Assembly: GCF_037392515.1 (NCBI RefSeq)
Contig: NC_090295.1
Coordinates: 21,034,001-21,098,000 of the forward strand
DNA from: Haliotis asinina
Lineage: Eukaryota > Mollusca > Gastropoda > Lepetellida > Haliotidae
DNA: 64,000 nt
Direction: 5' to 3'
The translations under genes were made by a program, and so were the position numbers. Shown here piece by piece: positions 21,707-33,364 of this stretch (position 1 is the stretch's first letter; each line of letters opens with the position of its first letter). The notes under the pieces were generated by a model, which worked only from the letters and a program-made list of their open reading frames with translations, was not told the DNA's origin and searched no databases.

Positions 21707-24155
21707 CAGGGAACCGGCTACCGCATCAACAGTGACAAGCAAACGTGTGAAACATTCGCCGTCTCTGGGAGATTTCCGGCCAACTGCATTCCAGGTGAGA
21801 CATTCCTCCCCCGTTGCGGACGGTGGGTAGCCTAATGGTTACAGAGTTCGTCACGCCGAAGACCCGGGTGGGCACACTATGTGAAGCCCATTTCTGAGAC
21901 CCCCGTCGTAATATTGCTGTAAAAAACTATATTCACTCACTCGCACCTGCTGCATTAAGACGTAAGAGAACATCACTGAACACTTCATAGACAGCGAAAT
22001 TCCTTTGTCTTGTTTGTTGTTCAATGTCACACTCAACCGCGTGGGTGGCATGTAGTCCTTCTGTGCTCAGAACTCAGGTCACTAATCAGTTGAAGACGAC
22101 CGCGTTTGGCAGCTTTACACCCGAGAGTTTCTTGGACTTAGTCCCGCCCCATAAACTTAGGCAAGTGAGTTTGTTCAAAGCTGCCTCTGTTCAACCAGTA
22201 CTCGATAGGATAAACACACCTGACACAAATAAACACAATAACCTTCTAGCGTCTAACAGCTTGGGTTAGCCGAGGTAAAAAGCATCGGATTGTGATTCAG
22301 CGCCGCGAGCAATCACACGGTGTTTGAAGAATGTGCACTGTAGAAGATGACTTGATACTATTATATCAAGATGCGAGAGAGACAGAGAAGTGTTTTCTTC
22401 AGGTGTCACATCTGTAATGTGCGAAATGTAAAAATCTTAAAACGTACTTAGCAAAAAGAACACACGTTCGGCTCCGTTGCCTATTGGGCAATAACTAGTG
22501 ATAAATGATATTTTCACATTTAAAACAATAGGAAGGATATATTAGAAATAAGTAGAGTAGACCCCTTCATTTCTGCATTATATATAGTGAATGACTCAAA
22601 TTGTGAGCCGCACCCAGCAACATTCCAGTTATATGGAGGCGGTCTGGAAACAAACCGAGTCTGGACCAGACAGTCCAGTGATCAACATCCAGCCATATAG
22701 CCTTACCACCAATTGTCGCATTAGGCATTACATTCCCAGTAAATGAATGACTGCATCCTTTACTGTGAGGGTAGATAACTCCTTGTTGTTCATAAAGAGA
22801 ACTGCATTGCTCATTTATGTTTCAGGTGGCGCTACCTTCGAGGGTCCCACCACCTACGGCTTTGGTACGGACACCCTTGATACGATAACCTATCTGTACA
22901 ATGATACGACAGACGAGTTTACAAACACCCTTGCCGTTGTCACCCGCCAGGAGTGCTTGCCAGTAGAGACCACAACGACTATCTTTAGGCCTGGAAGTAA
23001 GTTTGCCCGAGAACGTTCAGACTGTATCGGGGTTATAGTTCATTGGGAGGTTCAGATTGTACCGTGGTTATTGTGCATGGGGAGGTTCAGATGATATCCG
23101 GGTTATCGTGCACTGGGAGGTTCAGACTGTACTGTGGTTAAGAATGAAGATTTTATGGATATCAACTTCTTTATTATGAGAACACAACGTTTCGGAGTTA
23201 ATGCTTACTCCTTCATCAGGTGAAACGTTGTGTTCTCAAGTTGATATCCGTATAAAATCTTCCTTCTTATGTATTTCACCTCTAAATGCCATTCAAAGGC
23301 TTGTACTGTGGTTGTTGTGCACAGGACGGCTCAGATTGAAGTGTGATATGTTTTAGTGGACATGTATTTTTTGTTCTCCTCGTTTGAAAGCCTACTATTC
23401 GTACGCCCTGAACTACAACAACGTCTCCCCAGGCATCAGGGACGCCACCGTCTTCGACCCCCCATCCTACTGTAGAAAGGTAAGAATCACGTCCAACAGA
23501 AACAGACTTTCTATATCTTAGAATGTGCAGTGTTAGCAGGGTGTGGAACTCCCAAAATTTCAGCCAGACCACTAGGCTGATTTAATGTGAAAGATGCCAG
23601 TCCAGACCAAAGTTTACCTGCCCACAAAATATATTCAAATAGATACTACATTTTAACCAAAACGTCGGACAGGTCAATCTGAGAATCTGGCAGTCCGTTT
23701 TGAGAATAACCAGTCAGCAAACAGGTCCGCCAAACAGGTTTTTTGAACGCTGGTGCCTAAAGTCGCAAAATAATTACTCATCACAGTACGTCAGAATATT
23801 TACTTTGGCACAATCTCATACAAGTAATTCGATTTGAACTTCCAAATTAGCCGATGTTAGTTGATGCTACTTAAACTATCGGCCAGTTTCGGGTGTCTCC
23901 AAGAAATACTATTGTGAATATATTTAACACAGTGTGGCTACTGAACGCATTGTATTTGAATGTGCTTTTTATGAGACCCTTTTACTTTGAATCTACATGT
24001 TAATTTACATGTATCCCTTTTGTTTCTCTCAGTACGCCACGAAAAAGGCCAACAGTTTTTACAAGGCCCCCCGTGTCGAGGAAGGATACGGGATTCCTTC
24101 GTGGCAATATGATGCTGGGAACTCGTTCGTCGGTCAACAAAAGAAATCAATGTAA
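19666..24155 (+). CDS. EPDR: Ependymin-related secreted protein, copy A (six exons)
   Basis: Coding exons are 19666-19791, 21425-21529, 21710-21794, 22826-22996, 23391-23479 and 24033-24155, all with GT/AG borders, giving 232 residues. Residues 1-17 form a hydrophobic signal peptide, followed by TICCAPQQWEGF, the usual opening of ependymin-related proteins. Cysteines fall at 20, 21, 90, 103, 149 and 190, with N-glycosylation sequons at 61 (NFT) and 131 (NDT). The family is secreted, often glycosylated and calcium-associated; in abalone it is known from mantle and shell secretomes, but no exact role follows from sequence. Copy A differs from B and C by a 40-residue last exon rich in Tyr, Lys and Gly (B has 6) and by lacking the exon-5 Cys (Asn in the aligned place). 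A TATA-like box lies 82 bases upstream and AATAAA 13 bases past the stop. The ATG follows the signal-peptide pattern of all three copies. Introns 1 and 3 carry SINE insertions. Confidence 0.9.
21135..21410 (+). repeat. SINE-B copy in copy A intron 1
   Basis: GACCCGTGAAGGTCCCGGGG to AACTAAACTCACTCACT, ending about 15 bases before exon 2 of copy A, so it sits where the branch point and pyrimidine tract should be. Confidence 0.85.
21660..21707. repeat. (GATT)n microsatellite at copy A intron 2 acceptor
   Basis: About 12 units of GATT run directly into the CAG of exon 3. Copies B and C have CATT- and GGTT/CATT-type tetranucleotide runs at the same place. Confidence 0.9.
21822..21945 (+). repeat. 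SINE-A copy in copy A intron 3
   Basis: GTAGCCTAATGGTTA, then AAGACCCGGGTGGGC, then CCCCGTCGTAATATTGCTG and TATTCACTCACTC. It lies only about 28 bases after exon 3, unlike the B/C insertion, so it is probably independent. Confidence 0.7.
22590..22690 (-). repeat. SINE-B 3' part in copy A intron 3
   Basis: GTGAGCCGCACCCAGCAACA, then CGAGTCTGGACCAGACAGTC. Only the 3' portion remains. Confidence 0.65.
23020..23135. repeat. Minisatellite in copy A intron 4
   Basis: Three units of about 36-40 bases: GGGTTATCGTGCACTGGGAG, then GTTCAGACTGTACTGTG. The unit resembles the intron-4 minisatellite of copy B (49020-49315). Confidence 0.75.
23141..23268. repeat. Hairpin in copy A intron 4
   Basis: GAAGATTTTATGGATATCAA and GAGAACACAACGTTTC pair with GAAACGTTGTGTTCTC and TTGATATCCGTATAAAATC; the loop holds GGAGTTAATGCTTACTCC, itself a small hairpin. 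Confidence 0.75.
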
Positions 24156-24167
24156 ATGAGCAACTGA

Positions 24168-24173
24168 AATAAA
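24168..24173 (+). terminator. Polyadenylation signal of copy A
   Basis: AATAAA lies 13 bases after the TAA stop, so the 3' untranslated region would be very short. Confidence 0.6.
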
Positions 24174-24305
24174 ACTTCGTGATTGGATGTCAATCTCAGT
24201 GGCACATCGTATTATCAGTCTTAACTATCTATACTCTGGATATGGATTAACTTCTTTCTTACAGTGGACGAATGTTCTATCACAGGTATTGAAAAGAATA
24301 ACGAC

Positions 24306-24497
24306 AGTGAGTGAGTGAGTGAGTTTAGTTTTACGTCGCACTTAGCAATATTCCAGACATATGGCGACGGTCTGTAAATAATCGAGTCTGGACCAGACAA
24401 TCCAGTGATCAACAACATGAGCATCGATCTGCGCAATGGGGAACCGATGACATGTGTCAACCAAGTCAGCTAGTCTGACCACCCGATCCCGTTAGTC
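24306..24497 (-). repeat. SINE-B copy just after copy A
   Basis: GAGTGAGTGAGTGAGTTTAG through CCGATCCCGTTAGTC; lacks the 5' head. Confidence 0.8.
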
Positions 24498-24844
24498 TTG
24501 TGAAGAATTGTTAAACAGTAATGGGATAAGGGCTGCAATAGCACAGAGAAACCAGTTAACTACATTTTGCTTTGGATCAGATTAGAACACCGAAAGGTCT
24601 CTCCCACTGAAATAAATAGACTGGTGATTAGACACCTCGCCCACCACGCTCCATCAAAAGTTGTCCATCAGTGTGTTGTTTTCCTTCCTGACAGCTCAAA
24701 CTTCTCTATGCCTCTCGAAAAGGTAGACTTTAATATGACAACCCCGTACAGTAATGACTGAAGCCGTAGTTGTATGACACCTCTCTAAAAGGGTCCATTT
24801 ACCACCAAAATAACATTGAACAATTAAAAAAACCCAAATAAAAC

Positions 24845-24887
24845 ACGCACGCACGCACGCGCGCACGCAGGCCCGCACGCACACACA
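24845..24887. repeat. (GCAC)n microsatellite
   Basis: Imperfect GCAC/GCGC run passing into CACACAC. Confidence 0.85.
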
Positions 24888-24977
24888 CCAATAACAAAAC
24901 AAAAACAACCCCAAACAAACAAAAAAAACCATGTCTGATGCAAACTCACACGTGCTTTTCATCTTCATTTGCAAGCT

Positions 24978-25215
24978 ACCCGTGAAGATACGGGTTAGAA
25001 TTGATCCTCAGATCTTCAGTAACCCAGGTATGCCGTAAGAGTATCGGGTGGCCAGGCTCGCTGTCTTTGTTGTCACGTCGTTGGCTGCCAGTAGCGCAGA
25101 TAGATGCTCATGCTGTTGATCACTGGATTGTCTGATCCAGACCCGATTGTTTACAGACCACCGCCATACAGCTGGAATATTGTTGAATACAATGTAAAAC
25201 TACACCTATTCACTC
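24978..25215 (+). repeat. SINE-B copy, diverged
   Basis: ACCCGTGAAGATACGGGTTA through CTGGAATATTGTTGAATACA and a short CTATTCACTCA tail. Confidence 0.7.
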
Positions 25216-25272
25216 ATTTGCAAGCAAAGTCGGGCATGCCCAGAGGGTGTGGTAGTTTAAGTCATGGTCACG

Positions 25273-25395
25273 AGTGAGTGAGTCAGTCAGTCAGTGAGTT
25301 TTACTTTTAAGATGCTTTCAGCAATATTCCAACAATAACACAGCGAGGAACACCAGCACACTTTAACCACCAGGCTAGCCCACCGCCCCCAACAG
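25273..25395 (-). repeat. SINE-A, minus orientation, diverged
   Basis: Tail complement GTGAGTTTTACTTTTAAGATG on the + strand, ending at CTTTAACCACCAGGCTAGCC, the complement of the A-box region. The B box is lost. Confidence 0.6.
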
Positions 25396-25627
25396 GTTCA
25401 GGAACACTGTCACACCTCGTTTCAGAGAAGAGAGAGAGTAGTCATCAAGCGTTTATATTCTGTGTTCCTCATCGACTAACCGACCCATCAAATTTTTTGC
25501 CGACGCCCCCTAAAAAATTATTTGTTTCATTCTAACACCACCGACTCGAACATAAAACGTACCGCCTCGTCACGTAAAATGATATCGTAACATCAGTTGC
25601 TGCTAAAGTCCAAAGAACGCGTGAAGA

Positions 25628-25853
25628 AAGTGAGTGAGTGAGTGAGTTTAGTTTTACGCCACAATATTACAGCTATATGACAGCGGTCTGTAGATAATCG
25701 AGTCTGGACCAGACAATTCAGTGATCAACAACATGAGCATCGGTCTGCGCAAATGAGAACCGATGACATGTGTCAGCCAATTAAGTCAGCGAGCCTGACC
25801 ACCCGATCCCGTTAGTCGCCTCTTACGACAAGCATTGTCGCCTTTATGGCAAG
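25628..25853 (-). repeat. SINE-B copy
   Basis: GTGAGTGAGTGAGTTTAGTT through CGCCTTTATGGCAAGCATG. Its head is missing. Confidence 0.8.
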
Positions 25854-26965
25854 CATGCGTGAAAAAAGAATTACGATAACTGAGAATCAAGAACATCGTT
25901 CAGGTTATTCAATTTTCACGGTATTTTCAATATTTTCTCCCGATCGATCGACGCATGTTCAGAATTTGGGGCTTACGTAAAACAAATAAAACAATATGCC
26001 TAGTGTTGAAATGAGAACCCCTCTGGTTGACTTCCTTGAAAGGCAAAATTCACTTCAGTTTAATATCACTTGCTCGATAACGGTCTTAGTACCTACAGTA
26101 CCTACACCGGGCGTCGCACCCATTGCTGTAAAGAAGTTGACTATCTATAGAACTTGGTTTTCCTCCATCAGGCTGAATCATGCGTTTCATAGATCCTGTA
26201 GAGTCTGAAATAGTTGAGCTCCTTTACTGCGTCATGTTCCGTGATGATCTCATTATTTGTCCCGAATTCATGTATCGCGTTCATATGCGGCGATTTGGTT
26301 GAATGTTAGAATCCGCTCTGATGCTAAAAACAAATTCCGAATTCACCCCAGTATCACCGTAGTGTACTTGCTCAGTTGAGAAGAAAAACCTATTTCACGT
26401 CGGACTGAATACAAACAACAACAACTACAACAACAAACCGGGAAAATCTCTGTTAAACTAAATACCTCAATTTTTTCCACTCGTATATTGGTTTTCTATG
26501 TTCTGATTAACGTACATTCCAAATTTGAAAGAAATCTGTGTACAAATTGTTATTTTGAAAATTCTGTCTCTACACTCATTATCATCATATAATCAGTGTA
26601 GCGCTAGAATTTTCTATATCATTCCGAGATTCGAACCAGAGAATTTACCTTCTAATTTAATTCCTTGTACCCGTATCTAAAATTTAAGTTCGTTAAATCT
26701 GCCAGTATGAATATACTGTAACAAGTTTAAATAATATACAGCTGTATGTAACATTTAATCGTTTTAATATCTCTTTGCAGATATTTATTTTGCCCAGAGC
26801 AAGAATCATCCTTGCAGTGCTTCGGCCACATTGGCCCACTATTTTTAGAAAAAAGTGTGTCATCATAGTCTGACAAACGTCAAAAACCATAAATTACAAA
26901 AACTTCTCATTACAAAAGCTTCTGAACACTTTAATTTCCTAGTACTTACATCATCGAGTACTTCT

Positions 26966-29150
26966 CTACTTCTTCCATAATTTTCTGTATTTAGCCTCTG
27001 TCCATACCTGTGCAACCTTTAGATAATCAAATTGTTTAGTGTCTGGTCCCTGTATCATAATGGTCCTCAATCGTTGTAGAGTTTCTGGTTTCCAAGCATT
27101 TCGTGCTGGGGTATGAATGTTATTTTGTGAGCTGAATCCCCTTTCACACTCTGCTGTTCGTAATGGAATTAACAATGCCATTTTTACAAGCGTCATCATG
27201 ATGGGAAGAGTTCATGAGTGGTTTTCAGCTCTCACTTTCCAAAGAAAAGCAAATTTGTCCCTTGGGTATTTCATCTTCAGCACAAGTTTCTTCAACAATG
27301 ACCACTCTGTAAGACACCTGACTTACTTTCTGTCTCTGATTTCTGATCAGTCCCATGAAAGTCTGTAAGTACTTTTATTTCCTTCTCTCCATATTGCTGC
27401 AGTTCTTCTGATGACAATGGTCTCATCCCCAACACACTGAATGCAAACATAATCTCTGTGCTGTCCTTTGGAAATCTTCTTTCCACTTTCTGTACAAGGC
27501 CATCAATAAAATTATTTCTGATATCATGAAATTCTGACATGGCATCTTTAACAATCTTGTTGCACATGCCTACACCTTTGAATGTGTATGATGTTTTATC
27601 CCCTCTTGTTGTACTGGTAACTCTCTCCGTGAATTTGATAGTAAGACTTCCCATCTTTGGCAGATTTAGCTGCATTGATTGCTCCTTCAGATGTTGGAGG
27701 GACAGCTGCTATGTCTATATTCTCCTTTTGAAAGATAAGGTTTACCTGGGTGAAAGCAGGGATAACATCCATAAGCATATACATGGAGGAGAGAAATCGT
27801 ACATCTGTCAATGATGTTATAAAGTTTTTCTCTTTCTGACTAGGTTTATCATTGAACTTGAAATAAGTGACCAGGGGTTTTCAACTTAAATGAATTGCAT
27901 GTAGGGCATTGTAAAACGAAAACCATCTCACATCATGGACCTGCTTTGGCTTGATTTCTTCAAATTCCAAGAAGGTTTTTCTGAAATGCTTTCAGATCCA
28001 ATATCCGCTTGGTTGAGTGCTTGAAGTAGCAGAAAAGGTCAGTGAGTGTCTTTATCAAAAGTCTTGATATAAGACAAATTGTCTGCAGCTTTCGATGTAC
28101 AAAGAACAAGTCAACGTGCAAAGCAACGAACAGATACTAGGTGTCGATTTTCCTGCTTTAAAAGAGTTGCAACTCCGTTCGTTTTCCCAACCATCAATGA
28201 AGCACCATCACTTCCAAAACCAAGTATTTTATTTGGCATATTCCAGAAGTTTCTTTTAAATCACAGAAGAAGTAACACTGGGATCATCGACAGGAACATT
28301 CCCTAGAAAGAATGTATGTGGATGCAGATTTTGGTCAACAGTCCTTGCATAGATCACTGTAATATCTCTCTCACTCTCATCAATCATAACTGCACAATGT
28401 TCTGCTTCTGATACATGTTTGTCAATGTCTGATTCTACCACACAACAAATTGTTTTTGTATATCTTCTGCAGCCTCCCGAAAAGTGTATGTAGCATTTTT
28501 TCCTGCATACAAACTTTTCAGTTGGTCACACCCTTGCATTTCACAAAATTCCAACAATGACTTGTATTTAACAGTCGACACTCCTTCCTTTGCCAGCCAG
28601 TACACGCATCTCATAGCAGCAGTAAGTGCATCAGTTGTCTGTGCAAAAGCATTCTTAGATGCAATAGCAAAGTCATCTTTCAGAGACAGTTCTCTCAACG
28701 CATGCTGATGCTCAGAACAAGTCTGGTGACGCTTCAGTGTTGAAGCTACTTCCAGTCGTCAGTGCATTTTCTTTATTATACCTTTGCATGTTTTACAATA
28801 CATTAATCCAGTAGATGTTTGGTACTCTAACCACGAATATGTTTCCAACCAAGACTCCTGAAAAAGATATTCAAACTTTTGAGATTTCTTAGCAGACGTC
28901 TCTGCACGTGCACAATTGTCGGTTTCTTCATTCATTTCGGCTGATTCTTCCGCTGGTTCGTATTTTGGTCTGACGGTTTACGAAAATAATCTGTAATTGT
29001 TCGTTTCATAACGACCGAATCAGCGAAAGTAAGAAAATAGAATTCAGCGTGTTTCTGTAAAAGAAGTTCTGGAAGATCGCTACTGAGCATGCGCGAGACA
29101 AATTCCATTCCTAATTGATCGATTGTTTCCGTAAACGAATTATATTGCAT
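26966..29150 (-). mobile_element. Broken hAT / ZNF862-like transposase gene
   Basis: Minus-strand pieces line up with hAT-derived proteins of the ZNF862/KIAA1586 type. The N-terminus (29150-28932) ends KRTITDYFRKPSDQ. A TTF-type zinc finger (about 28860-28690) has MYCKTCKG and HQTCSEHQHAL. A DUF4371-like part (28698-28256) has CVYWLAKEGV and MIDESERDITVIY. A VGKTNGVATLLKQENRH block follows (about 28190), then CNKIVKDAMSEFHDIR (27675-27292) and the hAT dimerisation region (27199-26966) with PLRTAECERGFSSQN and LQRLRTIMI. At least five frame changes or stops break it. No 8-base duplication or TIRs were identified. It could be a decayed domesticated gene rather than a transposon copy, but the breaks favour a relic. 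Confidence 0.8.
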
Positions 29151-30150
29151 CTAATTGTACACATGTAAATAGACACGGAAGTGAGATCGTTCATATATTT
29201 TAATCTGACTTTAGAAGTAGTAATTTAATTATGGTTTTCAGTCAAATCTGTTCTAAATTACTTTGCGCCAACACACACGCAACAGATTTAAAAACAAGCG
29301 CCAATTTATATTTGTTTGCGTGAATGGCGCAATGGCGCTGCCTAGCTGAAAGCACTGCCATTGGATACTAAATAAATTGAAATCTTCTGCAGAAAAAACA
29401 CAAGTGTACTTAAGTCTTTAAAAGCAATCCGTGTTTCTATTCTTTCGTAAGTTGAGTTTAACTGAGCTGAGTTGGGCTTTACCTAGCATCGGTGTTATTG
29501 CGATCGCATGGTGACGAACGAGGAAAAATCAGAATATTTTCTTTCATGAAATTTCAAGATACTTAAATGACATTTCAAGGCACGCAAGTGTTAATTTAAC
29601 GTTTTCGTAAAGAACTAACACATCCCATATGCTAATATAACAAGTGAGCACAGCTCACATAACCCCGCTTGCCACTCTGGGACGTGGAAATGACTCATAT
29701 TGATAATTACATAATGTGACAAGGATCAGCAGCTCACAAAACTTGCGCCTTGACTCTACTAAACCTTTATACATGTTAGACAGTTTTGGTATGTACACCT
29801 TTATTTGCATTTATGAAATGAAGAAACTGTTTAGAATCAATCAGAACTTTATATTTGCCCTTATAACACGAACAAAACAACCCATGTAGATACAGAAAAT
29901 AAATCACATGTTGATAACATCCAAGGAATCTAGAAGCAGAGAATAAACCACATATTGTACATATGACACGAAGAAAGACCATGAAAAGGAACAAGTTAAC
30001 ATCACACTTTGAATAATCATATTTTACAAATATATAGCGCATGGCATATCTGTGGGTCATGATTAATTTGTGTATTAAGTTTGGTGAACCTAGCATGTTT
30101 AGTTCAGTCATATGCTGTGGCCAGATAGCCATCAAACACATCTTGCAAGT
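29151..30150. other. Intergenic, no gene recognised
   Basis: A minus-strand frame of 226 codons (29776-30456) is hydrophobic and low-complexity, formed by T-rich DNA; no motif supports it. Confidence 0.5.
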
Positions 30151-30153
30151 CAT

Positions 30154-30335
30154 ATTTCCATGGAAACAACAAAAAAGACCCCTAAAATTCTGAAACAACT
30201 TCAAAACAGAAAAAGGCACATAAATGGGTAATGATAAACACTTGGCACTAAGTCGTGTTTCCATGGAAACAGCAAAAAACAAAATTCTGAAAAACTTCAC
30301 AATAGCAAAAGGCATATCATTGTTTCCGTGGAAAC
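30154..30335. repeat. Three GTTTCCATGGAAAC palindromes in ~65-100-base units
   Basis: Palindromes at 30154-30167 (first base A), 30257-30270 and 30322-30335 (CATGG reads CGTGG). Each is followed by an A-rich run and ATTCTGAAA. The motif fits the RFX X-box consensus GTTNCCATGGNAAC. Confidence 0.55.
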
Positions 30336-30532
30336 AGCAAAAAAAAAGAGAAAAACCCAAACTGACAAAAAATAAAAAACAAAAACAACAAACAACATAC
30401 AATAAAAAACAAAACAAAAACCCCAAAGAAACAAAAACAAAAAACAATACAAACAAACATGTAAACCTTAAGAGATATTTTCGGGAGTTTTCGGATAGAC
30501 GGAGGGGCGGACTGGCAGACTGAATGAACGCT

Positions 30533-30636
<104 letters not shown>

Positions 30637-30639
30637 GTC

Positions 30640-32449
30640 CTTCTGCTGTCATCGCTACGTGAACACATACTGTACGGGGTTAAAATGTCTGAGATTTAGA
30701 AAACTGCATGTGCATTTTCCCATCACTCACTCACTCACTCTCACTCTCTCACTCACTCACTCACTTTGTGGGCAGGCAAGCTTGGTCAGGGTTGGCAAGT
30801 TTTGCGTCTAACCAACCCTGTGTCCTTTGTCACCTTTGGAAGTTTGCTTCAGATTCACGTTTATTGAAGCTTGTTTCCGAAAAAAATAATTTCATTAAGG
30901 CCTTTCGCTACCTACATTTAAAATGTTTTGTACATATTTAATGTGTATTACGTTTATATACGCTATGTCACCTTTATCATAGTTGCCATGTTGGGCTTTA
31001 GTGTACACATACACACATACACCCACGCGCATTGTCACCGCACCGCACCACACCACACCCTTAACCAGTGTATTACATTTAAGACAAAGATGTGTACTCC
31101 TCTGGGGTTCCACTACACTAAATCAGAACTCCATGTTCACTGAGCTAGTACCGTCAATGAACAACTGGACAGACAGAGATATGTGACAGCCGTGGAAGGC
31201 TGAAATAGTGCAAAGATATTAATGCTTTCTAAAAGCACGTCCATTCAGAAATTAAATCTGACCATAAGTTTAAGGATTTATCGTTGTCATTTCTATCACG
31301 ATGACTTATGCTTATGTTTGTACAGACAATTTCAAGTAGGTGACATTTGGTGCGGAACTGGGGTTAATGTGTTCAGTTTCCTGTTAGCCAGAGATGGTGT
31401 TTTATTGTACTTTAAAGGCCAGACTGCACCAATGTGTACATGGAATGGTTGTTGATAAGTTGGATGGTTTTTTTTAAATATAAGGTTACTATAGAAGTCT
31501 GTGGAAAATATTTTGTCTTGTTAACCTCTGGTAGTCCTTGTCAATCCGATGCCTGTTCCAGATCTTGAACTTAGTGAGCAGGGGAGGTCACGGTGACACA
31601 CGGCACAATCATCTCTATTCTTCATCTTATTATCATGGCCCAGGCTTTCGGTTCTGGTTTTTGACCAATGTCACACCAACTGCTGATTACAAATTACACT
31701 ACTTGTGTTGACTGACACCTTGACCGACCTCTGCTGTTGGTCGGATCGACTTGCGTTGTTCGGGGAAGGGGGGGGGGGGGGGGGTGTCTTATATTACAAT
31801 AAAATAGTTCAAATTATTAGAAGGAATCCCAATTCTATGATTATTATTTGGTTAAAGTTCGGAGTACAAATTAAAATAACCCAGAGAATGCAGTTTCCTT
31901 CTAATTCACATTTTTATCATTAATTATTTATCAGATAAATGTTCTTGACTGTATGGGCAAACATGGCGGATCCCTTCAACAGCTTGAATATTGTGGTGCT
32001 CCGATTAAATGAAATAATCGATGATTGGTCGCAGTGACCAAACGACCAACCAGTGGAACATGCTTTCTCATGATCGAACACAAACAATTTGGAACACCTG
32101 TTTGCATTAACAATATTTTTCACAGGGTTATTTTCGTTAGCAATACAAGCGCATTCCAGCTCGTGATTGAATTTATCTGAAAGAATCCAGAACATTTACG
32201 TCCCTAACATATTTGTCTTCCTTAAAGGTGCGAAATTTTCATTAAATTTATAATCACATCTTAACGATTAAGTATTTATGACCGTAAAATTGCGAATCGT
32301 ATTGCACCCTTTAAATGTCTTGTGACTGTGAATATGTTTTTAAGCCGCTTTTGAAACTAATTTGTGAACTAAAATTACAAATACACATATATTTCATGCA
32401 CATTTGAGAAACAATTCAGTTATCCCATAATTCTACAGTTTTCTACTGA

Positions 32450-32450
<1 letters not shown>
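30640..32450. other. Intergenic, no gene recognised
   Basis: A CTCA-rich run (30723-30768), alternating CACA (31007-31060) and a poly-G. A 91-codon minus frame (31920-32195) reads as ordinary protein (CACIANENNPVKNIV) but has no family or splice support. Confidence 0.5.
31768..31784. repeat. Poly-G run
   Basis: About 17 consecutive G, a likely sequencing-sensitive site. Confidence 0.9.

Positions 32451-32451
<1 letters not shown>

Positions 32452-32495
<44 letters not shown>
32452..32495. repeat. (GT)n microsatellite
   Basis: About 22 perfect GT units. Confidence 0.95.
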
Positions 32496-32497
<2 letters not shown>

Positions 32498-32545
32498 CAA
32501 TATAGACATTTGTTATTAAAACGTCTTAGTCCATAAGTATAATTA

Positions 32546-33070
32546 CTATCTAGTAATGACTTCTTGATTGCCACGAATCCATGCAATAAACACAAAAATA
32601 ACACATTCCAAACATTTTAATTTTGAATTTTGTCTCCCATCGAGCATCTCAAAATTTCCGCAGTCTGTGTAAGATTGGCCATCATCTTCATAGTCAAGAC
32701 AGGAATGGTCAGCTGGAGAACGTTCATGCTGTCTGAGAGTGCGGTGTCGTGCATAATCTTGTTGCAAAAACGTTGAACTGCCGCCATGATGTGTAGATGT
32801 AGGGAACGACGGAGGAGTAGATGTGTCCTGCCATGACAACCAATCCCTTCCCAAATCAAACACTTTAACCAATCCAACACCAATCGACGTTACGTTCTCC
32901 ATGTTGCTGCATTAATCCTTTAGTTCGCATGAAAGCCGGAGTGGTCGGTGAAGAGAATACGTTTGATATCCCTTCTTCCCCGAATGGTAGTGTCTGGTCT
33001 GGACCACTGTTCGAAATAGCGACTGATCCGAGGACCCGTGGCAATTAAATTCCCGTTGGGGCCAGTTAAT
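32546..33070 (-). mobile_element. Second broken Tc1-like transposase relic
   Basis: Split minus-strand frames give, in Tc1 order, FTDHSGF-like sequence (near 32960), HGRTHLLLRRSL (near 32820), LQQDYARHRT (where LQQDNARPHT is usual), and NVLQLTIPVL, then NLTQTAEILRCSMGDKIQ, which matches SPDLNPIE..W..L.RKI. Many frame breaks. It ends near an AT-rich flank; TIRs not found. Confidence 0.55.
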
Positions 33071-33364
33071 CTCAACAGTCACTGGTAATTCGGCAAGGTT
33101 TTTTTCATGGTTTCATTTTGAAAATCTATCACTTTTCGACTTGTTAAGATAAACACACTTTTACATCAAGATAACCTGATAAAAATGTTCATATTAGCAA
33201 CTTAATGATGAAACCCGTGTCATGTCGACACTATTTGGCCTCATCTATTTTGCAATCTTTTCGCCGTTTCTACATTCAAATCTATTAGTAAATTATTTTA
33301 TAGGGTGATGCGTTTCTAAAGCTGTTCATTATGTTTAGACATATAATAAATTACATAGGGAATA

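Larger units (their letters stand above)
24500..26965. other. Intergenic, SINE-rich
   Basis: Apart from the listed SINEs and GCAC run, no gene is seen. A tRNA-like GAGATTCGAACC (near 26627) suggests another old SINE in minus sense. Confidence 0.5.

Noticed and set aside
29776-30456. 226-codon hydrophobic minus-strand frame
   Set aside because: It arises from T-rich low-complexity DNA and the CCATGG repeat units; there is no motif or splice support, so membrane-protein appearance is compositional.
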